From an uncultured Fimbriimonadales bacterium (GTDB lineage: Bacteria > Armatimonadota > Fimbriimonadia > Fimbriimonadales > GBS-DC): 9,842 nucleotides of DNA. The notes beneath the pieces are model-generated. The model was not told the DNA's origin and ran no database searches. It saw only the letters and a program-made list of their open reading frames with translations. The translations under genes and the position numbers were made by a program. Shown here one piece after another: positions 1 to 6,367 of the stretch. The stretch's first letter is position 1, and each line of letters begins with the position of its first letter. The stretch covers positions 1 to 9,842 of the forward strand of contig CALAMM010000063.1 of NCBI GenBank assembly GCA_937925775.1. The letters run 5' to 3'.

Positions 1-2
1 CC

Positions 3-632
3 CTCGAACCGTTGATTGCCTGCATGCCCGCGTTGCGGTTCTTGGCGTCGTTGAGCGCAGACCAACGCAAAATGCTCGATAACGGAGCCGCGCTGGTGTG
101 GAGCCAGTTGACGCGCACGCAGCAGATGCGCTATCAGGAGGCGCTCCGCGTCGATTTTCCCCCCGCCGCGCTTTTGTTTAGCGAGCCGCCGCCTGCATCC
201 GATTCCTCCTCACCATCATCTCTCCACAACCTCATAACCTCCTTGACGGCATACCTGCTGAATAATCTGGACACAGAGGCTCTGGAGCAGCGTTTGGCGA
301 CGCCTCCAAGCGAATCGTATGTGCAGTTGCAACGCGCTGCGCCGCGACTTTTGCCCACACTGGAGATTTCTAACGGCGTCTATTTCGAACACTTCGCCCT
401 GTATGATAGACCTGATGGCGACGCCGAGACCCAAGCGCGGGCGATACAGCAGATGTACCGCGCCTTGGAGGAAAACCCTGATGGACGCATGGTAGCGCTT
501 CGCCTCAGGGGCTACCTCATCGAGTTTTTTGCGGCGGACGGCAAGTATGCGCGGTATGCGTTCGTGTTGCCGCGCGAGGAGCCGTTCTCGCTCCCCGCAC
601 GACCACCTGAAACGCCGTCTAATCCAGAATAG
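3..632 (+). CDS. Hypothetical protein, C-terminal part (5' end outside window)
   Basis: I do not recognise this protein. The reading frame is already open at the first complete codon of the window, so the gene probably begins upstream; the TTG at 12 and the ATG at 24 are possible but unsupported starts, with no ribosome binding site in front of them. Visible features are an N-terminal motif of the kind LRFLASLSADQRKML followed by WSQLTRTQQ, and a proline/serine-rich linker (PPPASDSSSPSS). After that comes a mixed alpha/beta stretch (EISNGVYFEHFALYD, then MVALRLRGYLIEFFAADGKYARYAFVLP) and a proline-rich tail. The 'SLSADQRKML ... LTRTQQ' pattern resembles short helical segments (roughly 'SLTPEQR..L..G') that I associate with large hypothetical proteins of Armatimonadota; this is a memory-based impression. 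No membrane segment is visible. Its last 14 nt overlap the end of the convergent DUF1080 gene, and I see no terminator between them. Confidence 0.6.
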   Translation, partial: LEPLIACMPALRFLASLSADQRKMLDNGAALVWSQLTRTQQMRYQEALRVDFPPAALLFSEPPPASDSSSPSSLHNLITSLTAYLLNNLDTEALEQRLATPPSESYVQLQRAAPRLLPTLEISNGVYFEHFALYDRPDGDAETQARAIQQMYRALEENPDGRMVALRLRGYLIEFFAADGKYARYAFVLPREEPFSLPARPPETPSNPE

Positions 633-1281
633 TGAGCTCGATATTGCGGAAGTGGATTTCCCCGCCTTCGGACTGCAGGGCGATTTTACCGGGCACGATT
701 TCCGCGCCGTGCCCCTCGTTCACGACCTCGCCGTTGACTTTGAGCGTGATTTTGTCGCCCTGCACGATGATTTCGTACTGGTTCCATTCAGGGGCAGGCT
801 TTTCGGCGGTCTTTTTGCGCCAGCGGTGGCGCTCGGCGTTTTTGTCGATGTATTCAGGGTCGGTGATAAGCGGCGCGCCGTCGATGAGCCAGAAATCGCC
901 CGCGTTCATGTACATCAGCTGGGCTTCCACCGAACGGGGCCAGATTTTGTGTTCGCCATGCACACGCAGCAGCACGCCACTGTTGCCCGGTTTCTTACCA
1001 GGTGCCCAGCGCCACTCCAGCTTTAGGATGTAGTTCGTGTAGTCGTTCTCGGTGTAGAGGTAGCCGAGCGGCTCGCCCTTGCAAATGAGGATGCCGTCCT
1101 CCACGCGCCAGACATCCTCCATCTTCGCGTTCGGGTCCGCCAGATAGGCTCTCCAGCCCGTGAGATCGCGTCCGTTAAAGAGTTTGATAACCTTCGGCGT
1201 CGCAGGGGCAGTTTGCTGGTCATCCGCCAGCCCCCAGTAGCCTGCTGAGACTACTAAGCCGATTAGCCAAAGTACGCGCAT
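619..1281 (-). CDS. Secreted DUF1080 / 3-keto-disaccharide hydrolase-like protein
   Basis: A 220-residue protein with an N-terminal signal peptide (MRVLWLIGLVVSAGYWGLA, probable cleavage near residue 19), so it is likely exported. Residues about 31-220 form one concanavalin-like jelly-roll domain of the DUF1080 type (3-keto-disaccharide hydrolase family). The hallmarks are LFNGRDLTGW (34-43), GNSGVLLR (99-106), SVEAQL (117-122), WNQYEIIVQG (166-175) followed by KVNGE, and the closing IALQSEGGEIHFRNIEL (200-216). Some members are known to act on 3-keto sugars, but most are uncharacterised, so the substrate here is unknown. The length is normal for a single-domain member. The start is ATG, preceded by a good GGAGG ribosome binding site 7 nt upstream. 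It is divergent from the TlpA-like gene, with an 87-nt gap. Its stop codon lies inside the 3' end of the convergent upstream gene (14-nt overlap). Family assignment is secure; the function is not. Confidence 0.9.
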   Translation of the reverse strand: MRVLWLIGLVVSAGYWGLADDQQTAPATPKVIKLFNGRDLTGWRAYLADPNAKMEDVWRVEDGILICKGEPLGYLYTENDYTNYILKLEWRWAPGKKPGNSGVLLRVHGEHKIWPRSVEAQLMYMNAGDFWLIDGAPLITDPEYIDKNAERHRWRKKTAEKPAPEWNQYEIIVQGDKITLKVNGEVVNEGHGAEIVPGKIALQSEGGEIHFRNIELTILD

Positions 1282-1339
1282 TGGTTCCCTCCGCCAGAGA
1301 AGATTCCCCGATCCGCGAAAATCTCCTGCTTCGCCATAC

Positions 1340-1348
1340 TGGTATACT
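1340..1348 (+). promoter_or_regulatory. Extended -10 promoter element (TGGTATACT) of the TlpA-like gene
   Basis: TGG followed by TATACT fits an extended sigma-70 -10 element. It lies 20 nt before the ATG at 1369, so the leader would be short, about 13-15 nt. No convincing -35 box is seen at the usual spacing, which is common for extended -10 promoters. Read on the minus strand, the same bases give TAGTAT, a weaker -10 candidate facing the DUF1080 gene. Confidence 0.5.
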
Positions 1349-1368
1349 ATGCAGCAGAGGTGAAGAGC

Positions 1369-2457
1369 ATGCGACTTACATCGATTGGATTAGCGCTATT
1401 GCTTGCGCTCACAGGCTGGGCGCAGGAGTTGAAACTGGGCGACCCCGCGCCTGCACTCCCCGTCGCGAAGTGGATTAAAGGGCAACCCGTGAAGCAGTTC
1501 GAACCTGGCAAAGTCTATGTTGTCGAGTTCTGGGCGACCTGGTGCGGTCCCTGCCGACAGACCATCCCGCACTTGACCAAGCTCGCAGAGAAATACAAGG
1601 ACAAGGTCACCATCATCGGCGTCAGTGTGTGGGAGCGCGTCGACGAGAAGAATCCCGAGGCGCACATCCAGCGCGTGGAGAAGTTTGTGCAGGATATGGG
1701 CGATAAGATGAACTATGTCGTGGCGGTCGACGGCGTATCGGGCGCGGTCGCCAAAGCGTGGATGACAGCCGCTGGACAGAACGGTATCCCCACCGCGTTC
1801 GTCGTCGACCAGCAAAAGCGCGTCGTGTGGATTGGACATCCGATGGATAACCTCGACGGCGTGCTGGAGCAGGTGCTGGAAGGCAAGTTCGACTGGAAAG
1901 CGGAAGCAGAGCGCCAACGACGCCAGCGCGAACAGATGGAAGCCATTCAGAAAGATTATATGGAGTACGCCCAGCTCATGCAGCAGCGCAAGTATGAGGA
2001 CGCACTCAAAAAGCTCGACGAGATGATCCCTAAATACACCGAGTTCCCAGCCCTGAAGCTACTCCGCTTTGAAACGCTGCTGCGAGTCGATGAGAAGCAG
2101 GCATATACCTATGCACTCCAACTGTCGCAGAACGAGTTCAAAGACGACGCGGAACTGCTGAATCAGATTGCCTGGACGATTGTGGACGACGAGACGAAGC
2201 CACCGCTTCAGTCGCCTGACTATCAGGTGGCGATTAGAATCGCCCGCCGCGCCGTCGAGCTCACTCAAGAGCGTGACCCGATGATTCTCGACACGCTCGC
2301 CTATGCCTACTTCAAGCACGGCGATGTGCAGAACGCGCTGAAGTATCAGAAGATGGCGGTTGATCTCATCGAGAAGGACACCGCAATTGGCGAGGAGATC
2401 AAGAAGGAGATTCGCGACCGCTACGAGAAGTTCAAGAAGGCGGCGGAGGGGAAGTAG
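1369..2457 (+). CDS. Secreted TlpA-like thioredoxin with C-terminal TPR-like region
   Basis: A 362-residue exported thiol-disulfide protein. Residues 1-18 are a signal peptide (MRLTSIGLALLLALTGWAQ). Residues about 22-175 are a TlpA/AhpC-type thioredoxin fold: LGDPAPALP, the active site FWATWCGPC (Cys59 and Cys62) and the cis-proline loop GIPTAFVVD (Pro141). Residues about 176-362 are highly charged and helical. They begin with a coiled-coil-like stretch (KAEAERQRRQREQMEAIQ) and continue with TPR-like helices (YMEYAQLMQQRKYEDALKKL, then LDTLAYAYFKHGDVQNALKY). Members reduce or isomerise disulfides outside the cytoplasm; the TPR part suggests partner binding, which is inference. I chose ATG 1369 because GAGGTGA (1357-1363) sits 5 nt before it. 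The in-frame GTG at 1360 would add three residues but has no ribosome binding site. The gene converges on the NAD(P)HX repair gene with a 55-nt gap and no clear terminator. Confidence 0.9.
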   Translation: MRLTSIGLALLLALTGWAQELKLGDPAPALPVAKWIKGQPVKQFEPGKVYVVEFWATWCGPCRQTIPHLTKLAEKYKDKVTIIGVSVWERVDEKNPEAHIQRVEKFVQDMGDKMNYVVAVDGVSGAVAKAWMTAAGQNGIPTAFVVDQQKRVVWIGHPMDNLDGVLEQVLEGKFDWKAEAERQRRQREQMEAIQKDYMEYAQLMQQRKYEDALKKLDEMIPKYTEFPALKLLRFETLLRVDEKQAYTYALQLSQNEFKDDAELLNQIAWTIVDDETKPPLQSPDYQVAIRIARRAVELTQERDPMILDTLAYAYFKHGDVQNALKYQKMAVDLIEKDTAIGEEIKKEIRDRYEKFKKAAEGK

Positions 2458-2512
2458 GGGGCGTTGCTTGTTCTGCCTCGCTGCCTCTCTTTCTCATCTT
2501 GGGGTGGCAGGC

Positions 2513-4033
2513 TTATAACGCCCGACTGAGCTCTTCGGCGGTGTAGCCGTGCTGTTTGGCGCAGGCAAGGCGTCGCCCCGCGTTGCCGTGTCGCCAGACG
2601 CCCAGTGCGCTTGCGTGCAGGGGCGGCAGCCCTTGCGCGAGTAAGCCCGCAATCGCCCCTGTTAGCACATCGCCCGAACCGCCCGTCGCCAAGCTCGGCT
2701 CGGCAAACGGGGCTATCCACAATCCCCCCTCGCTTGCGATCACCGTATACGCGCCTTTCAATACGCAGGTTGCCCGATAGCGCTCGCGTATCAGCTCCGC
2801 GCTGCTGTAGCGGTCGGACTGAATCTGGTGGGTCTCGATCTGCAGCAGTCGCGCGGCTTCGCCGGGGTGGGGCGTCAGCACGGTGTGGGTGGGCAGGGGC
2901 GTCTCCGCGCCGAGCCGCGCCAGCCAGTTCAGCCCGTCGGCGTCGATAACCAGCGGACGCTCCAACGCACACCACGCGCTGAGCAGCTCCAGCACCGCCT
3001 TGCCCGTCGATTCGTGCTGCCCCAGTCCCGGACCGAGCGCGAGGACGCTGAAGCGCGAGAGGCGTTCGGTGAGCCACTGTGCGCCTTTCGGCGTAAACGC
3101 GCCTGTGTCGTCGTCGGGCAGGGGCAGGGTCATCACTTCGGGGTAGAAGCTGGCGACCTGCGATTGGATTCGCGCAGGCGTTGCAATCGTCGCCAGTCCT
3201 GCGCCGACGCGCAACGCCGAGATCGCCGCGAGCGCAGGCGCGCCCGCCATGCCTAAACTGCCGCCTACCACCAGCACATGCCCGCGCTGCCCCTTGTGCG
3301 CGTCCAGGGCATAGCGCGGCGTCAGGGCGAGCGTCTCCGACTCCGTCAGCAAGCGTGCGACGCAGTCGGGGGCCTCCAATCGCTGGGGTGGGATGCCTAT
3401 CGGCGCGATCGCCCACTGTCCCACGCAGCGCACGCCGTCGTTCTGGAAGAAGCCCGCCTTCGGCAGTGCCATCGTGACGGTGTAGCTGGCTTCGATGGCA
3501 ACGCCGAGGGCGACGCCCGTGTCGGCATCCAGCCCCGACGGAATATCCACTGCCACGATGGGGCGTCCACTGCGGTTAACTGCCCCGATAAGATGGCTTA
3601 GCGGCTCGCTTACGGTGCCGCGCACGCCAATCCCCAGCAGGGCGTCAATCAGCAGGTCTTCGTCGCGAAACAGGGCAGGGTCGGGCGCATCGGGAACAGG
3701 CAGCGCGGGAATGCCATATGCTTGGATAATCCGCCACTGCAGGGCGGCGTCGCCCTTGAACTCGTCGGGGGCACAGGCGAGCCAGAGATGTACCTTCGCG
3801 CCCGCCTCGTGCAGGTAGCGTGCGACCACCATGCCGTCGCCGCCGTTGTTGCCCTTGCCCACCAGCACCGCCACGCGCTTGCTCGCTATCGGCGCGAACC
3901 ACTCCGCAACACGCTGAAACACGCCGTAGCCCGCACGCTCCATCAGCACCAGCGACGGAACGCCGTCCTGCTCAATCGCCGCCCGATCCAGCAAGCGCAT
4001 CTGCTCGGTAGAGACAATCGGTATGCCCTGCAT
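2513..4033 (-). CDS. nnrDE (nnr): Bifunctional NAD(P)H-hydrate epimerase / ADP-dependent NAD(P)H-hydrate dehydratase
   Basis: This 506-residue fused enzyme repairs NADHX and NADPHX, the hydrated and inactive forms of NAD(P)H. The N-terminal domain (about 1-225, YjeF_N type) epimerises the R and S forms; it shows GKGNNGGDG (59-67), DLLIDALLGIG (126-136) and VDIPSGLDADTG (162-173). The C-terminal ribokinase-like domain (about 235-500) dehydrates S-NAD(P)HX using ADP. It shows KGQRGHVLVVGG (247-258), LGPGLG (333-338), DADGLN (364-369), TPHPGE (387-392) and TGGSGD (450-455), whose Asp455 is the expected catalytic residue. The length matches the standard fused bacterial enzyme. ATG 4033 is the first start after an in-frame TGA 15 nt upstream, although its ribosome binding site is weak (GGGG at about 10 nt). 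The pterin dehydratase gene lies 146 nt upstream on the same strand. A hairpin lies in the leader between them. Confidence 0.96.
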   Translation of the reverse strand: MQGIPIVSTEQMRLLDRAAIEQDGVPSLVLMERAGYGVFQRVAEWFAPIASKRVAVLVGKGNNGGDGMVVARYLHEAGAKVHLWLACAPDEFKGDAALQWRIIQAYGIPALPVPDAPDPALFRDEDLLIDALLGIGVRGTVSEPLSHLIGAVNRSGRPIVAVDIPSGLDADTGVALGVAIEASYTVTMALPKAGFFQNDGVRCVGQWAIAPIGIPPQRLEAPDCVARLLTESETLALTPRYALDAHKGQRGHVLVVGGSLGMAGAPALAAISALRVGAGLATIATPARIQSQVASFYPEVMTLPLPDDDTGAFTPKGAQWLTERLSRFSVLALGPGLGQHESTGKAVLELLSAWCALERPLVIDADGLNWLARLGAETPLPTHTVLTPHPGEAARLLQIETHQIQSDRYSSAELIRERYRATCVLKGAYTVIASEGGLWIAPFAEPSLATGGSGDVLTGAIAGLLAQGLPPLHASALGVWRHGNAGRRLACAKQHGYTAEELSRAL

Positions 4034-4084
4034 GAGTTTGCCCCATCACTCCGCTTCAGTAAGATTTTCCAAACGCATACCCGC

Positions 4085-4117
4085 GATACCCTTCCAAGAA
4101 ACTTGTGGGTATCTTTT
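4085..4117. other. Hairpin with T tract in the leader of the NAD(P)HX repair gene
   Basis: GATACCC (4085-4091) pairs with GGGTATC (4107-4113), a perfect 7-bp stem. Inside it, CAAG (4095-4098) pairs with CTTG (4102-4105) around an AAA loop. On the plus strand the stem is followed by TTTT, which looks like a weak intrinsic terminator. However, no plus-strand gene is expected to read into it. On the minus strand it would fold in the 5' leader of the downstream gene, about 50 nt before the ATG. A further ATACCC copy at 4078-4083 could compete for the same 3' arm. Confidence 0.4.
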
Positions 4118-4178
4118 CTGTGAGGCGCCAGCGTCTTGCGAAGCGCGTGCAGGTAGACTGCGGAACAGGCATACGCAG

Positions 4179-4184
4179 ATTATA
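4179..4184 (-). promoter_or_regulatory. Candidate -10 element (TATAAT) upstream of the NAD(P)HX repair gene
   Basis: A perfect TATAAT on the minus strand overlaps the TAA stop of the pterin dehydratase gene. It would start a transcript near 4172 with a leader of about 140 nt before the ATG at 4033. The -35 side is weak: TTGACC occurs at 4199-4194 but is far too close (9 nt). It could give the repair gene its own transcription besides read-through from the gene upstream. Confidence 0.35.
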
Positions 4185-4461
4185 CCTGTAATCGGTCAAT
4201 CTGTTGCGCCAGTTCGAAGTCCTTCTCGGTCAGCCCGCCTGCCGAGTGCGTACTCAGGCGCAGCGTCACCTGCTTGTAGCGAATCTCGATATCGGGGTGG
4301 TGGTCGGCGCGTTCGGCAAGCAGGGCAACTTGCACCACGAAGCCCATCGCCTCCCGAAAGTCGCGAAATGTAAAGCAGCGGGCAATTTCGATACCTTCGC
4401 GCGTCCACTGGGGGATGCGCTCTAAGTAGGCGGCTAACTCCGCTTCTGGAATGCGTTGCAT
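4180..4461 (-). CDS. phhB: Pterin-4a-carbinolamine dehydratase
   Basis: A 93-residue protein of the PCD/DCoH family, which dehydrates 4a-hydroxytetrahydrobiopterin during recycling of the pterin cofactor of aromatic amino acid hydroxylases. The family signature is complete: ADHHPDIEIRY (52-62, His54 and His55), then TLRLSTH (66-72, His72) and GLTEKDFELA (76-85, Asp81). The length is normal for a single-domain member (about 90-110 residues). I chose ATG 4461 because GGTGA lies 5 nt before it; the upstream TTG (4473) and GTG (4470) are in frame but overlap that binding site. No aromatic amino acid hydroxylase is visible in the window, so the physiological substrate may be another pterin, as suggested for many bacterial PCD-like proteins. 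It precedes the NAD(P)HX repair gene on the same strand and is divergent from rpmB. Confidence 0.93.
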   Translation of the reverse strand: MQRIPEAELAAYLERIPQWTREGIEIARCFTFRDFREAMGFVVQVALLAERADHHPDIEIRYKQVTLRLSTHSAGGLTEKDFELAQQIDRLQV

Positions 4462-4549
4462 CGTTCTCACCAAGTCCGCGGTTCGACGAACGAAGCGGGA
4501 TTCCTGCGTGCCCCAGCGTTATTGCCAGCTCAACCTTGTGTGCCGTTCG

Positions 4550-4560
4550 GGTATAATACC
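4550..4560 (+). promoter_or_regulatory. Symmetric -10 element (GGTATAATACC) between the pterin dehydratase and rpmB genes
   Basis: It contains a perfect TATAAT (4552-4557) 28 nt before the rpmB ATG, with no good -35 box at 16-18 nt. The element is an exact inverted repeat around A4555, so the minus strand reads TATTAT at 4558-4553 and could also direct transcription toward the pterin dehydratase gene, with a leader of about 85 nt. The plus-strand role for rpmB-murB is the more certain one. Confidence 0.6.
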
Positions 4561-4584
4561 GCCTCAGCGACACAGGAGGCTATC

Positions 4585-4809
4585 ATGGCACAGGTTTGCG
4601 AAATCTGCGGCAAAGGTCCGATGTTCGGACACAGCATCCAGCACAAGCACTCTGGTCAGTGGCGCTACCGCGCGCCCAAATCGAAGCGTCAGTGGTCGCC
4701 GAATCTGCAGACGGTGCGGGCCTATGTGAACGGTGGGAAGACCGTGCGGCGGATTCGGGTCTGCACGCGCTGTTTGAAGGCGGGCAAAGTGCTGCGTGCC
4801 GTCGGATGA
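4585..4809 (+). CDS. rpmB: 50S ribosomal protein L28
   Basis: A 74-residue ribosomal protein of the large subunit. The typical L28 layout is present: an N-terminal CEICGKGPMFGHSIQHKHSG (5-24), a basic central part (RYRAPKSKRQWSPNLQTVRA, 27-46) and a C-terminal RIRVCTRCLKAGKV. Two CxxC pairs (Cys5/Cys8 and Cys60/Cys63) suggest a zinc-binding form; many bacteria carry a cysteine-free version instead. The start is ATG with a perfect AGGAGG (4574-4579) 5 nt upstream, and a TATAAT promoter element lies 28 nt before the ATG. The stop codon TGA overlaps the ATG of murB (ATGA at 4806-4809), which suggests translational coupling. The pairing of L28 with a cell wall gene is unusual to me; I would more often expect L28 next to L33 or alone. 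Confidence 0.97.
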   Translation: MAQVCEICGKGPMFGHSIQHKHSGQWRYRAPKSKRQWSPNLQTVRAYVNGGKTVRRIRVCTRCLKAGKVLRAVG

Positions 4810-5789
4810 ACTGGGATGCCCTGCGGGAAGCGTTGTCGCGGCTCTGCATCGGCGTACCGCGCCGTGCGGAGCCGTTGCGTCGTCATACAACCCTGCGTGT
4901 CGGCGGTCCTGCAGCGCTCTTTTACAAGACGCGCGACCTCGAAGAGTTCGCCCGGATCTCGCTCTGGGCGCACCAAAATGCCGTGCCCGTGTTCATCATG
5001 GGGCACGGTAGCAACATTTTAGTGAGCGATAAGGGTATCCCTGCGCTGGTGCTTTATAATGCCTGTCAGGGAATGGCGATAGGCGAAGTGACCTACGCGG
5101 AGACGGGTGTGGCGTTTCGCGAGCTGTTTTTGAAGACGGCACAGGCAGGGCTGAGCGGGCTGGAGTTCGCTGTGGGCATCCCAGGCACGCTGGGGGGCGC
5201 GCTGGTGTCGAACGCAGGCGCGTATCGAAGCAACATCGCCGACCTGCTGGTCGAGCTGGATATAGTCTCGGAAGGGAGGCGGATGCGCGTTGCCCCTGAC
5301 TGGATGGAGTTTTCGTATCGAGACAGTCGTCTGCGTCGTCCCAACGCGCCCCCGACCAGCCTGCTGGCGGTGCGCCTGCGTCTCAAGCCCGACCGTCGGC
5401 TCGATATTCTCCGCCGAGCGCGAGAGTTCCAACGCCAGCGCATTCTCAAACAGCCCCCTGAGTCGTCGGCAGGCAGCTTTTTCAAGAATGTATATGACCG
5501 TGCGCTGGCGGAGCGGCTGCCGAACCTACCTGCGCCGATGCGCACGGCTGGCGTCGTGCCCGCAGGCTACCTGATTGAGGCGTGCGGGCTGAAGGGCTAC
5601 AGGGTGGGCGGCGCATGCGTCTCCCGCAAGCATGCAAACTTTCTTATCAACTGCGGCTGGGCGACCGCACGCGACTTCGATCAGCTCGCCCAACATATCG
5701 AGCGCATCGTGTACGAAACTTACGGCATCACGCTGGAGCGCGAAGTGCTGCGCGTCGGGGATTGGGACGACCTCACGGAGAGAGCTTAG
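4806..5789 (+). CDS. murB: UDP-N-acetylmuramate dehydrogenase (MurB)
   Basis: A 327-residue cytoplasmic flavoenzyme. It reduces UDP-GlcNAc-enolpyruvate to UDP-MurNAc with NADPH, the second committed step of peptidoglycan precursor synthesis. The FAD-binding part shows HTTLRVGGPA (27-36), GHGSNILVSD (66-75) and GIPGTLGGALVSNAGAYR (124-141). The substrate side shows FSYRDSRLR (169-177) and SAGSFFKN (221-228), with Ser224 the expected proton donor. The C-terminal part has GLKGYRVGGACVSRKHANFL (261-280) and Glu311/Glu313 near the usual catalytic glutamate. After FFKN the common proline is replaced by valine and a short extra loop follows, a minor oddity. The start is ATG 4806, overlapping the rpmB stop as ATGA, with no ribosome binding site of its own. 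The frame stays open back to 4596, but that stretch overlaps rpmB. No other mur or fts genes lie nearby. Confidence 0.95.
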   Translation: MNWDALREALSRLCIGVPRRAEPLRRHTTLRVGGPAALFYKTRDLEEFARISLWAHQNAVPVFIMGHGSNILVSDKGIPALVLYNACQGMAIGEVTYAETGVAFRELFLKTAQAGLSGLEFAVGIPGTLGGALVSNAGAYRSNIADLLVELDIVSEGRRMRVAPDWMEFSYRDSRLRRPNAPPTSLLAVRLRLKPDRRLDILRRAREFQRQRILKQPPESSAGSFFKNVYDRALAERLPNLPAPMRTAGVVPAGYLIEACGLKGYRVGGACVSRKHANFLINCGWATARDFDQLAQHIERIVYETYGITLEREVLRVGDWDDLTERA

Positions 5790-5871
5790 CAATTTCCCGC
5801 GCCGCACCTGCAGGAGAACTTGCGCTCAGGTGGAAATAGAATGCCCAGTCTATCGCTTGAGGAGATTGGCT

Positions 5872-6366
5872 ATGCAAGAGGTCAGACAATACAGCGCTGC
5901 GGCGCTGACGCAGCTCGCGCGGTGTTGCACGGCGAGCGCGGGTGTGGGCGTCTCGGCGTTTGAACTGGTGTCGTTCGATCGGGCTTTGAGGCAGGCAGGG
6001 TTCGCCGATTACAACCTGTTGCGTGTGTCCAGCATCTTGCCCGCAGGAGTGCAGTGGCGCCCCGTTGTCGAAGTGCCGAAAGGGAGCCTCCTGCCGATTG
6101 CCTACGGCGCGTTCAGTTCCGACGAAGAGGGGCGCACTATCGCCGCTGCCGTGTCCCTGGCGTTCCCTGCAGAGCCGAACGCGGTTGGCGTCATCATGGA
6201 GACCGCGGGCACGATGACCGAGCGCGAAGCCCGTGAACTGGTCGCTGCGATGGCGGAGGAAGCGATGGAAGACCGCAACCTCCCGATCGCACGGCTGGAG
6301 GTGGTCTCCGTCGAAGCGCAGGTGGAGTTGTATACCACCGTGTTCGCAGGCGTCGCGTTGTGGTAG
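5872..6366 (+). CDS. pdaD: Pyruvoyl-dependent arginine decarboxylase
   Basis: A 164-residue proenzyme that should cleave itself to create a pyruvoyl cofactor and then convert arginine to agmatine and CO2. The cleavage motif is visible as LLRVSSILPAG (49-59); self-cleavage between Ser53 and Ser54 would turn Ser54 into the pyruvoyl group of the alpha chain. Other family features are GVGVSAFELVSFDRAL (24-39), PKGSLLPIAYGAFSSDE (68 on), VGVIMETAG with its conserved Glu, and the C-terminal VEAQVELYTTVFAGVALW. The length is that of archaeal enzymes such as the Methanocaldococcus one (about 165). The start is ATG with GGAGA (5861-5865) 6 nt upstream. It follows murB by 82 nt on the same strand and may be co-transcribed. 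Its stop codon is one base from the stop of a convergent nitrilase-family hydrolase, which could belong to the same polyamine route. Confidence 0.93.
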   Translation: MQEVRQYSAAALTQLARCCTASAGVGVSAFELVSFDRALRQAGFADYNLLRVSSILPAGVQWRPVVEVPKGSLLPIAYGAFSSDEEGRTIAAAVSLAFPAEPNAVGVIMETAGTMTEREARELVAAMAEEAMEDRNLPIARLEVVSVEAQVELYTTVFAGVALW

Positions 6367-6367
6367 C

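Noticed and set aside
2458..2512. Possible terminator between the convergent TlpA-like and NAD(P)HX repair genes
   Set aside because: Only a 5-bp CTGCC/GGCAG pairing with a long loop and no clear T tract; not convincing.
2421..3416. A 331-codon open frame on the minus strand
   Set aside because: It lies in another frame of the NAD(P)HX repair gene on the same strand, is very rich in Arg/Ala/Gly, and matches no domain; a GC-driven shadow.
4596..4805. N-terminal extension of MurB over rpmB
   Set aside because: The frame is open only because it overlaps rpmB; MurB homology begins after ATG 4806, which fits an ATGA coupling.
5805..5832. CACCTG/CAGGTG inverted repeat between murB and the arginine decarboxylase gene
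   Set aside because: A 6-bp stem with a 16-nt loop and no T tract; likely chance in GC-rich sequence.
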